Below the pieces are notes generated by a model, which was not told the origin of the DNA, made no database searches, and saw only the letters and a program-made list of their open reading frames with translations. From the IMG/VR virus record IMGVR_UViG_3300033142_000599, positions 1-31,776 of that record: a stretch of DNA of 31,776 nt; one strand, 5' to 3'. The DNA comes from a virus. The position numbers and the translations under genes were made by a program. This document shows positions 10,790-21,323 of the stretch, in pieces. The number at the start of each line of letters is the position of its first letter. Position 1 is the first letter of the stretch.

Positions 10790-12817
10790 CTATACTACTC
10801 CTGAAGCTGTCCATAAGCATTCTAAAGTTGCTCCAGTATCTACACCTACAAGATTATAAGTAAATCCAGTTAATGATATATTTGTTGCATATCCTCCGAA
10901 TCCACCAGCTATTCCTGCACCTCCTGCTGCATTACAATAAACATCGGGTTTTACAGTATATGCTGTAGGAAATACTACGGCTGATGTTCCGTGATATAAT
11001 ACTCCGAATGCTGACCCTGTAGTAATTGAACCAACCGAACCCGATTGCTTATCACCATCTATAAAAGTAGAAGCACTTTGATTATCAACTGTAGCCAATA
11101 AGTCTTTGTATGTGTTTTTACCTATTTTCCCATTTGAAGAACTTGCAGTAATTGACACACCTGTAGAAAGTGAAGCATTACCGCTTAGCGTATTTCCACT
11201 AACATTAAAATGTGCTACGTTTTCCAAGTATACACAATGCTTACCAGTAGCATATGACGCTAAATCATTACCTACTATTGTTACTTGACTTATCGCACCC
11301 GATGCATCTGTTCCGATACACGTCCCTTGGTTTGCCATTTGATTTCCAGTTATAACTATTGCACCAAAATTTCCAGTCCCACTAAATCTACTTAAATAAA
11401 CAGCAAAGTCGGAAAGTCCTTCAATGGAATTTCCAGTAATTATTAAGTCTCCAGTAGTTACGGCAGCACCAACATAAGACAATACTAATCCAGAAACACC
11501 ACCAATTATTTTATTACCTGTAAATTTTAAACCGGCAGAAGATTTATAATTTATAGCTTGTCTACTTCCTGACGCTTGATTTGTTGAGAATATACAGCTT
11601 GTAATTTGACTATCTCCACGATCAACATCGTTTGTGTTGCTGATATCTAAACCATATTCTAAATACCCTAAAAATTTACAGTTTGTAATAGTGTATAAAG
11701 ATGATTTAACAAACTTCATACTTGTTGGTATATTATAAATACCTAAGTTTGTATATGTTCCAAATAGCGTTTCTGTTGTTGCAGGTTCTATAACAATTCC
11801 TGCCCCTGCTGTTTTGGCAATATTTGTAGTTAAATAGAAATCCCAAAACATAGGTACTTTGCTCATATCTTCACCATTTAATGCAGCAGGTGAGCCTGTG
11901 AATGTTATTGAATCTGATGTAGCATGAATTGTATTTAGTGTAGTTACTTCCATACCCTCACCAATGATACCGCCAACACCTATTGTAATATTAGTAAAGA
12001 AGTAAACACCTCTAGGGTAAAAAATTGCGTAATCTGTATCGTGTGCTAATTGCATAGAGATAGTATCGTCTGCTACTCCATCCCCTTTAGCTCCAAACCA
12101 TTTAACATTTAGCCTTCCTGTATACTGTCTAACCCATCCGTTTAGTACAGTACCACCGTCATTAGTGCCTGATTGTGTTGTATCATAATTGAAAACACCG
12201 CCACCGCCATCGTTTGGCTGATAATAACCTCTTACGTTTACAGTTTCATATAATAATACATTAACTGTTGCTAAGTCTGCTATAGAATCTACATTTAAAA
12301 TATTAGTAAATGTTGAATTATCACTAACTGCAATATTTTCTAAAGCGTTTGCGTCTTCGTTCCACCTCATTAATTTAAATGCTTCTGGATTTGGAAGTTG
12401 AGAAGATACTCCTATAGCCGTGTCTGGCAATGTCAAGGCTCTTGCGTTGTCTAAAACACCATCTAAGATAAGATAAGTTTGATAATCTTGGTCATCATTC
12501 AAAGTGGTTGCTAACAAATCACCTGATGTTTGATATTCAACATCTCTTGTTAATGGTAGATTTCTTCTCACTACAATTGTATCCCCTACTCCTGCACCTA
12601 CATTAAGCGTTACTTTCCCACCAGAATCTCCAACTATTGAAACTGTGTAGTTTGTTGCTAGTGTTAATAAGTCGTTTGCATCGTTAGGTACTTGACCTGA
12701 TAGCGTTTGATATACTAATACGTCTGTATCTAAAAAGATTTTAAAATTAAAATCATAATCTGTTTGACCTTCTGATGCGACATAACTTTGTGAACCTGGG
12801 TTGCTGTTAAATGACAT
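10790..12817 (-). CDS. Tailspike/tail fibre with T7-type anchor and pectate-lyase fold
   Basis: A 675-residue protein. Residues 1-135 resemble the T7 tail fibre N-terminal domain (GSQSYVASEGQTDYDFNFKI; VVRRNLPLTRDVEYQTSGDL; DDQDYQTYLILDG), which attaches to the tail. From about 190, VNVRGYYQPNDGGGGVFNYD and NVKWFGAKGDGVADDT mark the start of a pectate-lyase-3 type right-handed beta-helix, with repeated ITGNxI-type turns through about 580. The C-terminus (590-675) is a small beta domain rich in Gly. Such spikes bind and often cleave host surface polysaccharide. No catalytic residues can be fixed by eye. It is the last gene of the virion module. Confidence 0.85.
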   Translation of the reverse strand: MSFNSNPGSQSYVASEGQTDYDFNFKIFLDTDVLVYQTLSGQVPNDANDLLTLATNYTVSIVGDSGGKVTLNVGAGVGDTIVVRRNLPLTRDVEYQTSGDLLATTLNDDQDYQTYLILDGVLDNARALTLPDTAIGVSSQLPNPEAFKLMRWNEDANALENIAVSDNSTFTNILNVDSIADLATVNVLLYETVNVRGYYQPNDGGGGVFNYDTTQSGTNDGGTVLNGWVRQYTGRLNVKWFGAKGDGVADDTISMQLAHDTDYAIFYPRGVYFFTNITIGVGGIIGEGMEVTTLNTIHATSDSITFTGSPAALNGEDMSKVPMFWDFYLTTNIAKTAGAGIVIEPATTETLFGTYTNLGIYNIPTSMKFVKSSLYTITNCKFLGYLEYGLDISNTNDVDRGDSQITSCIFSTNQASGSRQAINYKSSAGLKFTGNKIIGGVSGLVLSYVGAAVTTGDLIITGNSIEGLSDFAVYLSRFSGTGNFGAIVITGNQMANQGTCIGTDASGAISQVTIVGNDLASYATGKHCVYLENVAHFNVSGNTLSGNASLSTGVSITASSSNGKIGKNTYKDLLATVDNQSASTFIDGDKQSGSVGSITTGSAFGVLYHGTSAVVFPTAYTVKPDVYCNAAGGAGIAGGFGGYATNISLTGFTYNLVGVDTGATLECLWTASGVV

Positions 12818-12833
12818 TATTGTCTCCTTTTAT

Positions 12834-14954
12834 TTAGTTGTTTTCTAGCCATTTTTCTTGACCATATTCTTTATTTCTTTTTCTAAGTTTACGTGCTTCG
12901 CTTCTTTCATAATCATCATCTAGTAATATCTTAAGATTCCTTGCTACATACTGCTCTATCAATAATTTTGTATAGAATGTATTAACTGGATTCGCGTGTC
13001 TATTAATAAAGTCTACCGCTTCACTTCCTGCGTGTGTAGTTTCTCCCTTAATAGCTTGTTGTGCATTTCCAACTGTTAATTTTACTGCATCTTCTATTAC
13101 ACTTCCAGTAGGACCAGCCATTGTTGGAAGTGGACTATTGCCGTATCTTGTTTGATCGCTAAATATTAAATCCCCAAATACTCCAAGACCTCCACCTTGT
13201 AAAGCTGCTGCACTCCAAAACTTTACTTTTGATTCTGTGTCGATACTTTCATCTGTTATATCCATACCCTCTCTAGGAGTAAAACCTTTAGCGAAGTCTT
13301 TAGACATCATAGCAAAAGAAGCCACTAATGTAGTAAGAGTAATTAGTGAAGCACCATAAGCGATTCGACTTCCTGCTCCATTTTGCATAAACATTCTAGC
13401 CCCGTGTTGTTGCATAAACACTAAAGGAAATGAAGAAAATTGTGTAGATGTTCTTACAAATTCCCCCATTGCTGTACCTTTTTCTTTTCCTGCTGTTGTA
13501 ATTGCTCTTGTCCTAGCCGTTGGCATAAGTACTGCAAAGTCTGTTTCTGTTTGTACTTTTTCCAATACTTTAATTTGTTCGTCCACACTTAAATCAGCTA
13601 TCTTTCTACCATCTAACACTTTATGCATATATTCAGTTTGGAATGCTTTTCTACCTGCTTCCGTCCATATATCCATAAAAGTGGCTCGCATTAATGCTTC
13701 TGATGCTTTAGACCAAAAACCTTCGCCAACTTCTGAGAATCTTCTTGTAATCTCTGAATTAAAAACATCAGCACCAAGTCCCGCACGGATTGCATCTTCT
13801 TGGTTTTTAATCTTCATCATTTTGCCCATTTTTAACATTACTTTAAAAGGGTTCATTCCTTGAAATGTTGAGTTGACGAATAATGATGCTGTATCTGAAA
13901 CGGCCGAGAGTGTTGCACTTCCTAACATTGTAGCCGTGTTAACTGCTCTTAGTGTTTGAGCGGTGGGACCAAGTAATCCAATACCACTTAAATCACTATC
14001 CACCTTACCGCTAACTACCGCATAAAGTGAATCTGTGTAACTTCTCCACTCCTTACCTTTTTTACCCACCATATCTTTATCGACTTTAGTTTTTAAAGTT
14101 TCAAACATATGATTTGGATTAGGTCCTAGTATTTCCATCATACTCATGTCAGTTGTTAAGCTTCTGATATGGTCATCTATTGTGGCCATTGGGTCAGCGT
14201 TACCGAATTTCTCTTGATATGCAATCCAATCGTCAGAGTTTTTAAAATGTAGTATTCTAGGGTCAGCGTTTTTATTAGCTATTGATTTTCCACTACCGAT
14301 TGAACCCTCTTTGATTTTGTTTAATCCACCAGTAGAAATTGTGTCATAAACATATTTTAAGTCTACTTCATCAGCATTTTTAAGTAGTGGAGTAATGAAA
14401 TTAACCCAGTCTTCTTTAGGTACTTTTTGAACTGCTACCCTATCGTGACTTTGTGGAATATAACCATAATCTAACTTCCCAACATTACCACCAAACTTAT
14501 TATATCTTTCACGTATAAAGTCACTTGCCCCTTGCCATTCTTTAGCTAGTCTAGTTGCAACTGGATTGACTTCTGTATCTCCAAATATCGCACGTATGAA
14601 GTCACGACCTAATTCTTTATCTCTATTAAATCCAAGCCGTGTTGTGCTTAATCTTTCTTTTAATTCTGGAATATAACTTTCTGCGATACCTTGTAAAGCT
14701 TTTTGTCTATATTCTATATTAGAATTATTAGCTATTGCGTATGCGTCTGATGTAAGTATACTTCTTAATCCAACTTCGGGACCCTTTGGATGATTATCCA
14801 TCATATTAATTAACTTGCCCTGAGCTTCTTTGCTCATATTAGTAAGCTTTCTTTTACGGATATTCTCCATTTTTAACTCTTGTATAGCTTCTTCTGCATT
14901 TTTAGACTTTACATATTTTGCTATATCTTCTGGTACGTCTATAAAACAATCCAT
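12834..14954 (-). CDS. Internal virion protein, gp16-like C-terminal part
   Basis: A 706-residue protein. RYNKFGGNVGKLDYGYIPQS (about 153-172) and the hydrophobic segments near 330-360 (TLRAVNTATMLGSATLSAVS) and 530-550 (AYGASLITLTTLVASFAMMS) fit the DNA-ejection proteins of T7-like phages (gp16 type), which form a channel through the envelope. No lytic transglycosylase motif is visible. Its ATG overlaps the stop of the 392-residue gene as TAATG, with AAAAGGAGC before, so the pair is coupled and probably does the job of one gp16. The start MDCFIDVPEDIAKYVKSKNA looks like a helical beginning rather than an internal cut. Confidence 0.65.
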   Translation of the reverse strand: MDCFIDVPEDIAKYVKSKNAEEAIQELKMENIRKRKLTNMSKEAQGKLINMMDNHPKGPEVGLRSILTSDAYAIANNSNIEYRQKALQGIAESYIPELKERLSTTRLGFNRDKELGRDFIRAIFGDTEVNPVATRLAKEWQGASDFIRERYNKFGGNVGKLDYGYIPQSHDRVAVQKVPKEDWVNFITPLLKNADEVDLKYVYDTISTGGLNKIKEGSIGSGKSIANKNADPRILHFKNSDDWIAYQEKFGNADPMATIDDHIRSLTTDMSMMEILGPNPNHMFETLKTKVDKDMVGKKGKEWRSYTDSLYAVVSGKVDSDLSGIGLLGPTAQTLRAVNTATMLGSATLSAVSDTASLFVNSTFQGMNPFKVMLKMGKMMKIKNQEDAIRAGLGADVFNSEITRRFSEVGEGFWSKASEALMRATFMDIWTEAGRKAFQTEYMHKVLDGRKIADLSVDEQIKVLEKVQTETDFAVLMPTARTRAITTAGKEKGTAMGEFVRTSTQFSSFPLVFMQQHGARMFMQNGAGSRIAYGASLITLTTLVASFAMMSKDFAKGFTPREGMDITDESIDTESKVKFWSAAALQGGGLGVFGDLIFSDQTRYGNSPLPTMAGPTGSVIEDAVKLTVGNAQQAIKGETTHAGSEAVDFINRHANPVNTFYTKLLIEQYVARNLKILLDDDYERSEARKLRKRNKEYGQEKWLENN

Positions 14955-16132
14955 TATAATGCTCCTTTTAAACAGTTTTGCAAGTTAGTTAATATTGTAT
15001 CTTCATTATCATATTCTAACTCTAGTTCTTTATAACTTTTCATTTGTGGCATACCGTCTTCTGTTTTACCTATTACTAATGATAAATCTTCAATAGGTGC
15101 GACATCTTGCTTTAAAAGCATTTCTTCATGATTTCCATACTCTCGTATAGGTTCGGCTTGATTAAGTGCCTGACCCTCAGCGTTTGGGTCTTTAATCTCT
15201 GTTACTTGAGAATCTCCAAACTCTGTTTTATGTAGGTTGTCGATATGACCCTCTACACCCTCAGTTTTTTGACCTTTTATTAGTTCTTCGTAATCTTTCG
15301 CCATTGATGGGTCTTTAGCTTTTAACGCTTTTATTCCACTAGCTGTTAAATCAAAACCAGCACTACCTATTGTTCTAAACATTCCAGCCGTTGCGATTGA
15401 AGTTAAGGCTGTGTACACTTCATCTTTTAAAGAAGTTTTAATATCTAATTCTTTTTTAAATGCGTATACGTTTGGTGCGATAACTGCTTGTGCTGCTGTT
15501 TCAATAAGTGCTTCTTCTCCGAATGCTCTTGCTGCGTTAGCCATAATAGTACCACCAGTTTTCCAAGAACCTACAGGTAGTGTTGCTAAAGTAATTGGAT
15601 CACTCATAACTCCAACTGCTCCACCTGCTAATTTTGCACTCCAGCTGTCACTCTCTGCTAATACTTTGCCAGATTCTAAATAATCACTTTTTGCTTTATC
15701 GTTTGATTCTGATTTAATAGCTATTAAGTCTTTGAAGCCGTGTTCTTTCTGCATTTCTTTGTATTGTAAAAACGCTAGTCCCCCAGTTAGTTCGCTTGTT
15801 TCGAATTGTACTCGAGAGTTTGGGCTTGTATTCCCTCTGTCTGATGCAATAACGTCTAGCTTACCTTTACTGTAAAGATTCTCGTAATTCTCTACTACAT
15901 CTACACCTAGATTCATTACTCTTTTAAATACGTTTTCTTTTTCGGGTGCTGCTGCTATCCAATCAGGATAATTTTCTTCTAGTCCATCATCGTAATAATT
16001 TCGCGATGATGTGCTTAAATGAACTGATGTAAAATTTTTAACACTTGCTTTGTACGTTTCGCCCCATGTAGGTTCAGGCTTGTATTCCTGTATAAGTGGT
16101 TGTGTATCAATTTCAGTATTATTAAACGTCAT
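14954..16132 (-). CDS. Internal virion protein, gp16-like N-terminal part
   Basis: A 392-residue protein. The centre, KLAGGAVGVMSDPITLATLP (about 165-184) and the Ala-rich helices following it, is typical of phage ejection proteins with AGxxxGxxxDPxxL motifs. The first 100 residues are polar, and the last 120 are acidic with many Glu and Asp. It lies between the gp15-like protein and the 706-residue protein, overlapping both as TAATG. It likely makes a split gp16 with the following gene. No murein-cleaving motif (ES or GLMQ type) is seen. Confidence 0.6.
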   Translation of the reverse strand: MTFNNTEIDTQPLIQEYKPEPTWGETYKASVKNFTSVHLSTSSRNYYDDGLEENYPDWIAAAPEKENVFKRVMNLGVDVVENYENLYSKGKLDVIASDRGNTSPNSRVQFETSELTGGLAFLQYKEMQKEHGFKDLIAIKSESNDKAKSDYLESGKVLAESDSWSAKLAGGAVGVMSDPITLATLPVGSWKTGGTIMANAARAFGEEALIETAAQAVIAPNVYAFKKELDIKTSLKDEVYTALTSIATAGMFRTIGSAGFDLTASGIKALKAKDPSMAKDYEELIKGQKTEGVEGHIDNLHKTEFGDSQVTEIKDPNAEGQALNQAEPIREYGNHEEMLLKQDVAPIEDLSLVIGKTEDGMPQMKSYKELELEYDNEDTILTNLQNCLKGAL

Positions 16133-18189
16133 TATTTTACCTTTAGTTCGTATGGTGTCCCATCTGCATTAGCTAAGAACTGTCTATTATACCTAACTCT
16201 ATATAAACCCTCTCCAACTGATATTAATTGACCTTTGTTTATTGTTGCAATTCCTTGTTCTTTTGTCATTCCTAAAAATTCTGGAACTCTATCGTTATTA
16301 AGTTCATCTAAATAATCTTCCACATCATCTTCTGTTTTTCCTTTAGGTAGGAAATAGTTCTGCCCGTCTTTTTCTCCTAGTCCGTTAGTAAGGTCTGATA
16401 TTACAGTATTTACATCACTCATACTTAATGCTCCATCTAGCTTCCCGTTTTCTTCTGCTGATGCTGCGTAATATGCTGCTGATGCTTTATATAAAGACTT
16501 TCTTTGTCCTGCCCCTGCAAATTGCATAGCATTACCAACTTTACCAGCTAGTTTCCAGTTTAGAGTCTCATAATCAACTATTCCAGGTACTTCTTTTAAT
16601 ATCTGAACACCTTTTAATAACTTCTCTGCTTTTTGAGAATCTCCATTTCTTACTAATGTGCCAGCATAAGATGTTACTGGACTTCCTTTTTTAGATAATT
16701 GTGAGTATACATCACTTGCATTGTCAGGAACTACGCTTTCTATTTGTTCAATAAATGCTAGCTTGTCAGCTATTGAAGTATCAGGACTTTCTAAGTATTG
16801 CGAATATTGTGCAGCTTCTTGGTCTGTAAATAAGAACCCTGCATTATTTCCGTAAATCTCTTTGTTTGTATTTGCACTATCTGCTCTTATCATAATAGCT
16901 TCGATAAAGTTTTCAGGTAGCATTCCTACTTGTAGTGCATCCGTAGCTGGAACATTACCTTGTTGAATGCTTAAACTCATAGGGTCATTTTTAGCCATGG
17001 TTTTAACTTTATTAAAGTTTGATTTGATTTGATTTAATACTTTTTGCTCAAATTCGTTTGAAATATCTTTAGATTCTATTTTGTTTATTTCTGTTTCTTG
17101 TTCTGATAAAGTAAGATTTTGAAATGATGCAGATACTCCGTAAGCTTCTTTAGCTATTTTATAATCTCTTTGGTCATCTTCTGAAAGAGTCAATGACAAG
17201 TCATCTAGTTGTGCAGCGTTCTCTGGTTGTTTACCTGCATTATATAAATCAATTCCTGTCTTAACTGTTTTCTTGTTTGCTTTTTGTGCTTTAACTTCGT
17301 TTACACTATTTAGTCTAACTTGTTTTGAATACTTGCTATTTAAAGATGATTGAATATTCTCATATTGAGAAGTGCTTAAATTGTTTGGTATCTCTTCATT
17401 AAATTTACTTACTAATCCCTCGGCTTGTTCCATGTTTCCAGTAGCTAACATATCATCTAAAGTATTTTCTAATACACCTTTTTCAATAGTATACGCTGCT
17501 GTATCTTCTATTTTTAATACTTCTGCTTCAGATATGACATTATTATCACTCATAGTTTTAGTGTATTCTGTCATACTAGACATAATTAAATCATATGTTT
17601 TTAAATCGCCTTTAGATTTGGCATTAACTGCTTGACCTATTTTCAAATCTACATTTTGTACATATTCCATCTTTTGAGTGGCTTTAACTTCTGCGTCTTT
17701 AGCGATAGACATTTGACCAAAAGCGTGATTTGTTACTTTTCTACCCGATATTCCAATAACACCTTTTAATTCTGGTGTAGGTGCTTCAGTTTGCATAGTT
17801 TCGTAATAGTTACTCATTGCTTTACGATAACCCTCTGGGTCTCCTTTGAACTCGTGCGCTAAGTTTCCTGATGTTGTAGTCAAGTCAATTTCTGCATTAG
17901 CTGCGTAACTTGCTGAACGTGCATTATTATAAGCTTTTCCATACATAGAGTGAATACTTTCTTTGTGAAACTCTTTGCCTGATGCATCATCGTTAGCAGC
18001 TTGTACTGTTGCTTCTGCTGCTGCAGCTTCTCCAGCCATTTGGAAACCTCTTTTAGAAAAGGATTGAAGCTTACTTGCTAGACTTTCAAAGTTTGAACCA
18101 GCTTGTCTTGTTGCAGACAATGCACCTTGACTTACCTCTTGTGTTTGTATTGGTGCTACATCTGCACTTTTATATCTTGATAATGGCAT
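16132..18189 (-). CDS. Internal virion protein, gp15-like
   Basis: A 685-residue, mainly helical protein. It begins MPLSRYKSADVAPIQTQEVS, a start type common in T7-like gp15 proteins, then a long Ala-rich helical region (GEAAAAEATVQAANDDASGK, about 53-72). It has no membrane spans and no enzyme motif. Position after gp14-like and before gp16-like genes fits the core protein that forms the ejection tube in the periplasm with gp16. Assignment rests on order, size and composition. Confidence 0.6.
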   Translation of the reverse strand: MPLSRYKSADVAPIQTQEVSQGALSATRQAGSNFESLASKLQSFSKRGFQMAGEAAAAEATVQAANDDASGKEFHKESIHSMYGKAYNNARSASYAANAEIDLTTTSGNLAHEFKGDPEGYRKAMSNYYETMQTEAPTPELKGVIGISGRKVTNHAFGQMSIAKDAEVKATQKMEYVQNVDLKIGQAVNAKSKGDLKTYDLIMSSMTEYTKTMSDNNVISEAEVLKIEDTAAYTIEKGVLENTLDDMLATGNMEQAEGLVSKFNEEIPNNLSTSQYENIQSSLNSKYSKQVRLNSVNEVKAQKANKKTVKTGIDLYNAGKQPENAAQLDDLSLTLSEDDQRDYKIAKEAYGVSASFQNLTLSEQETEINKIESKDISNEFEQKVLNQIKSNFNKVKTMAKNDPMSLSIQQGNVPATDALQVGMLPENFIEAIMIRADSANTNKEIYGNNAGFLFTDQEAAQYSQYLESPDTSIADKLAFIEQIESVVPDNASDVYSQLSKKGSPVTSYAGTLVRNGDSQKAEKLLKGVQILKEVPGIVDYETLNWKLAGKVGNAMQFAGAGQRKSLYKASAAYYAASAEENGKLDGALSMSDVNTVISDLTNGLGEKDGQNYFLPKGKTEDDVEDYLDELNNDRVPEFLGMTKEQGIATINKGQLISVGEGLYRVRYNRQFLANADGTPYELKVK

Positions 18190-18755
18190 TATTTAACCTT
18201 TGCGTAATCTATTGCTGTATTTGCTAATGTGAATAAACCTCTTGTTGTAGCTCCTTGACGTGCTAAACTTGCTGATGTTTCAAATCCCTCTGCATCTGCT
18301 AAAGCTGCTGATGTTCCAGCTTCTCCTGCTAATTCAGTATAGTCTAAATCCCATTGTAACTTTTCTTGATCTACTCTCATTATGTTTTGTACACTTCCAC
18401 CTGAGAAGCTTTTTCCTTTAGCTGCAAACATAACCGCTTGGCTACTTGCTACTTCATTGTATCTTTCTTTTAATTTAAGGCTTGTTAGTTTAGCTGCTGA
18501 AACTGCTTGACCTGCTTGTGAACGTCTTGCTGCTGCTTGCATTTGATAGCCAATTGACTGAACTTTTCCAGCGTATATGCTACTAATTGCACTTGCAACG
18601 CCTGAAATTGCACCAGCTCCTGCTAAATATGCTGCACCTGAACCCATTGTGCTTGTTGCTGGCGTTGTTGGTTTAGATGTTCCCATATATCCAGAAGTAG
18701 ACGTGTAGTCTGTTCTTTTAAAGCTTGGTTGATTAAATACGCTTGGATATGCCAT
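18189..18755 (-). CDS. Internal virion protein, gp14-like
   Basis: A 188-residue protein. An Ala/Gly-rich hydrophobic part (AAYLAGAGAISGVASAISSI, about 42-61) is followed by long helices (YQMQAAARRSQAGQAVSAAK) and FAAKGKSFSGGSVQNIMRVD, a pattern known from T7-like gp14 proteins (AxxGxxxxxGSxxxxxxxD). gp14 is thought to form the outer-membrane part of the DNA channel. It follows tail tubular B and starts the run of three ejection genes. ATG at 18755, with stop/start overlap at 18189. Confidence 0.7.
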   Translation of the reverse strand: MAYPSVFNQPSFKRTDYTSTSGYMGTSKPTTPATSTMGSGAAYLAGAGAISGVASAISSIYAGKVQSIGYQMQAAARRSQAGQAVSAAKLTSLKLKERYNEVASSQAVMFAAKGKSFSGGSVQNIMRVDQEKLQWDLDYTELAGEAGTSAALADAEGFETSASLARQGATTRGLFTLANTAIDYAKVK

Positions 18756-18764
18756 TATATACTC

Positions 18765-20732
18765 CTAATATTCGATTTCATAAGACAAACCTCTTAAAAT
18801 AAAAGGCAAAGGTTCGTTTTGTGATATTTCTATTTCTGCTAAACGTTGATAACCTAATAGATACATTTCTTTAAAGCCTGTAAATGGAACGGGTGCTTTA
18901 TCTAAAACTACTGTAAACATTCTATCACCGCTAAATCTATTACGTGCATATACCCCTAAAGAATCAAGCACATTTATATCTACTTTAACAACTCTTTTTC
19001 TTCTATGTAATGTGCTACCTTTCTGCGTAGTTGTTGCGATTGGTAACGTTGTTACTTTTGTATTAAAATTTAATCCTACTTCAATGCGATATGCATCTCT
19101 TGTAATAGTAAATTTATTATTTAAAGAAGTACCCTCATATAGTGCATCTGGCATTATACTGAAGTCTGCCACCACTTTAAATAAAGTATTAGCAAAAACA
19201 CCATCATAATCAGTTTGAATTTCTGATACTGCTGTACCTGTTGAGAAATCAGTATGTACTACATTGTCAGCAATTCTTATAACATTATCATTTATTCTTA
19301 TTACGTTTGATGTGATAGGTTCTATACCCTTAATAATTACATTATGATCTGTGTAGGTATCTTCTGTTAATAATTCTATGAATCTTTCGCCCTCTCGTTG
19401 GACTACAAAATAAACCTCTTTGTTTAAAACTGCTACATCTTCCACTATTCCATCAGTCACCCAATGAGTCCATCCTTGAATTTCTTCATTTCTCATAGTA
19501 TTAAGTACTGCTACTGTTCCATCTTCATTAACTACATAAACGTAATCCCCTACATCAAAAGAAGTTCCCTTGATTGCATCCATAGCTTTTACATTAGTTA
19601 TTAAATGTGAAGATAACAACGAAGCATTTACACTTGTATATCCATCCTCATTAAAGTTAAACAAGAATTGTCTTATAGTACGTTTTGAGCTATCTACAAA
19701 GAGCGTAGCACCATCTATAAGAATAGGTCTAACGATTGTACTCCCGTAACTAGTTTGTCTATTAAACGTATTGTTTGCAGGTGTGATTATTTCATTTGGA
19801 TTAATGAACTCAGCACCTGATGTAAATATTTGTAAGCTTCTGCCTGCGAATATCTTTTCTATTACGTTAAATTCGTTAGTATCTACTATATCATCTATTG
19901 CTAAATCGTCACTTCCGTCCCCTAAATCAAAGTTAAAGAATCCATTAATTCGACTTCCCCATACTGATGTAGGTCTTTGTGTCGTTCCTGCAAACCATAA
20001 TCTAGCTCCATAAAATGTACAAGTTCGTGGCCATCCTCTTGTTACACTCCATACTACTTCTTCTGTTCCCTCGACTCCCCAATTAGTTAAATCGCTGAAA
20101 TCTTCTACTGCTAAGTTGATATCTACTCTTTGAATTTTACATTTATAATAAGTGTGATTCGCTCCGTTTATTGCGTTGCCGTCTCTATTAAGTATTACTT
20201 CATCTACTTCAACTGTAACAGTTTGATTTCCGCCATGATTAATATACTTCTCTGTTATAGATGTACCAAAGTTATAGTAAGGTAATTCGTCGAATGTTAT
20301 AGCACTAAATAACCAAGAGGTATCGCTTCCTTGTCTTTGTAGCGACTGTGGTGCGTGGTTTTGATGTGTGAATATCATTGTATCTGCTGATTGTATAACC
20401 TCTACCTCGAATAACTCTGCAAGTGTATAAGGTGTTACTTCTGTGCTTTGTAATACTCCATCTTTTAGAATGTCTATTGCTAAAGCTGTCATAACGATTA
20501 AATAGTCTTGCTCCTGATTAAATACAAAAGGTACTATTCTAACCTCTTCTGATTTCTTAGGATATGCAATTTTAGACATACCAGGTCTTCGTCTTAATCC
20601 ACCATAAGGCAAGATAATCATATTTGTTGCATCTGCTACACCATTGGCATACTTTGATATGTCTGTACGTGCATGAAGTTCGGGTGTTAGTTCCCCTGCT
20701 GTCATATTCGATTGTAGGAATTCTTGTCCCAT
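18765..20732 (-). CDS. Tail tubular protein B (gp12-like)
   Basis: A 655-residue protein. MTAGELTPELHARTDISKYA followed by GLRRRPG is the hallmark start of gp12-type nozzle proteins of T7-like phages. The rest is beta-rich (FDLGDGSDDLAIDDIVDTNE; TSGAEFIN; GWTHWVTDG). It forms the tail tip below the gp11 ring. Its ATG is at the end of the tail tubular A gene (one-base overlap at 20732), and it precedes the gp14-like gene, as in T7. Confidence in family is high. Confidence 0.9.
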   Translation of the reverse strand: MGQEFLQSNMTAGELTPELHARTDISKYANGVADATNMIILPYGGLRRRPGMSKIAYPKKSEEVRIVPFVFNQEQDYLIVMTALAIDILKDGVLQSTEVTPYTLAELFEVEVIQSADTMIFTHQNHAPQSLQRQGSDTSWLFSAITFDELPYYNFGTSITEKYINHGGNQTVTVEVDEVILNRDGNAINGANHTYYKCKIQRVDINLAVEDFSDLTNWGVEGTEEVVWSVTRGWPRTCTFYGARLWFAGTTQRPTSVWGSRINGFFNFDLGDGSDDLAIDDIVDTNEFNVIEKIFAGRSLQIFTSGAEFINPNEIITPANNTFNRQTSYGSTIVRPILIDGATLFVDSSKRTIRQFLFNFNEDGYTSVNASLLSSHLITNVKAMDAIKGTSFDVGDYVYVVNEDGTVAVLNTMRNEEIQGWTHWVTDGIVEDVAVLNKEVYFVVQREGERFIELLTEDTYTDHNVIIKGIEPITSNVIRINDNVIRIADNVVHTDFSTGTAVSEIQTDYDGVFANTLFKVVADFSIMPDALYEGTSLNNKFTITRDAYRIEVGLNFNTKVTTLPIATTTQKGSTLHRRKRVVKVDINVLDSLGVYARNRFSGDRMFTVVLDKAPVPFTGFKEMYLLGYQRLAEIEISQNEPLPFILRGLSYEIEY

Positions 20733-21298
20733 TATGTTCTCACGTCTGTATATGGACTATTTTCAAATGATTCTGATGGTCTTTGTGTACCATCTGCAAA
20801 CTTAGCTTGCTTGCTTTGGAATATATACATTTGCTGGAATGCTTGCATCTTGTTTAAATCTCCCGTAAGAGAAAGTGCAAATTGTGTAGCTAAATAGAAT
20901 TCTAACGCTTTAATATAATAAGGAGGTAGTTTATCAGCCTTTACATCGTAAGTATAATCTATAGAAACACTTGTTTGATTAGTTTGAATTGTGTCTCCGT
21001 ATATCTCATAATCAAGGTTTGCGTCTGTTACTCTTTGTAAATACAATAAATCTGCTGGTAATTGAAAAGCGTTGTCATAGTTATCATTAGGTGCTGTTGC
21101 TAGTCTTGCTAATTTAACTGCTGATTTAGTAGCAAATCTCCATCTGTATGTAGTAAGTAAAGAACTGTAGGAATTATCATATAAGTTAGCTGCTATTGTT
21201 GCGCCTGCTGAGGGTTCTGTAAAACTTGCTATAGGTTCGTGACCTAGTAAAAGTAATGCGTTTGAAGCTATTGAGATATCTTTTGCTGTTGCTGCCAT
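20732..21298 (-). CDS. Tail tubular protein A (gp11-like)
   Basis: A 188-residue protein. ISIASNALLLLGHEPIASFT and LLTTYRWRFATKSAVKLARL, with LPADLLYLQRV and IDYTYD further on, are the conserved blocks of T7 gp11-type adaptor proteins, which form the ring between portal and nozzle. Length is typical. It comes before tail tubular B, with one-base overlap. The ribosome-binding site is GGAGC just before the ATG at 21298. Confidence 0.9.
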   Translation of the reverse strand: MAATAKDISIASNALLLLGHEPIASFTEPSAGATIAANLYDNSYSSLLTTYRWRFATKSAVKLARLATAPNDNYDNAFQLPADLLYLQRVTDANLDYEIYGDTIQTNQTSVSIDYTYDVKADKLPPYYIKALEFYLATQFALSLTGDLNKMQAFQQMYIFQSKQAKFADGTQRPSESFENSPYTDVRT

Positions 21299-21323
21299 TT
21301 GTTGCTCCTATAAACTTAATAAA

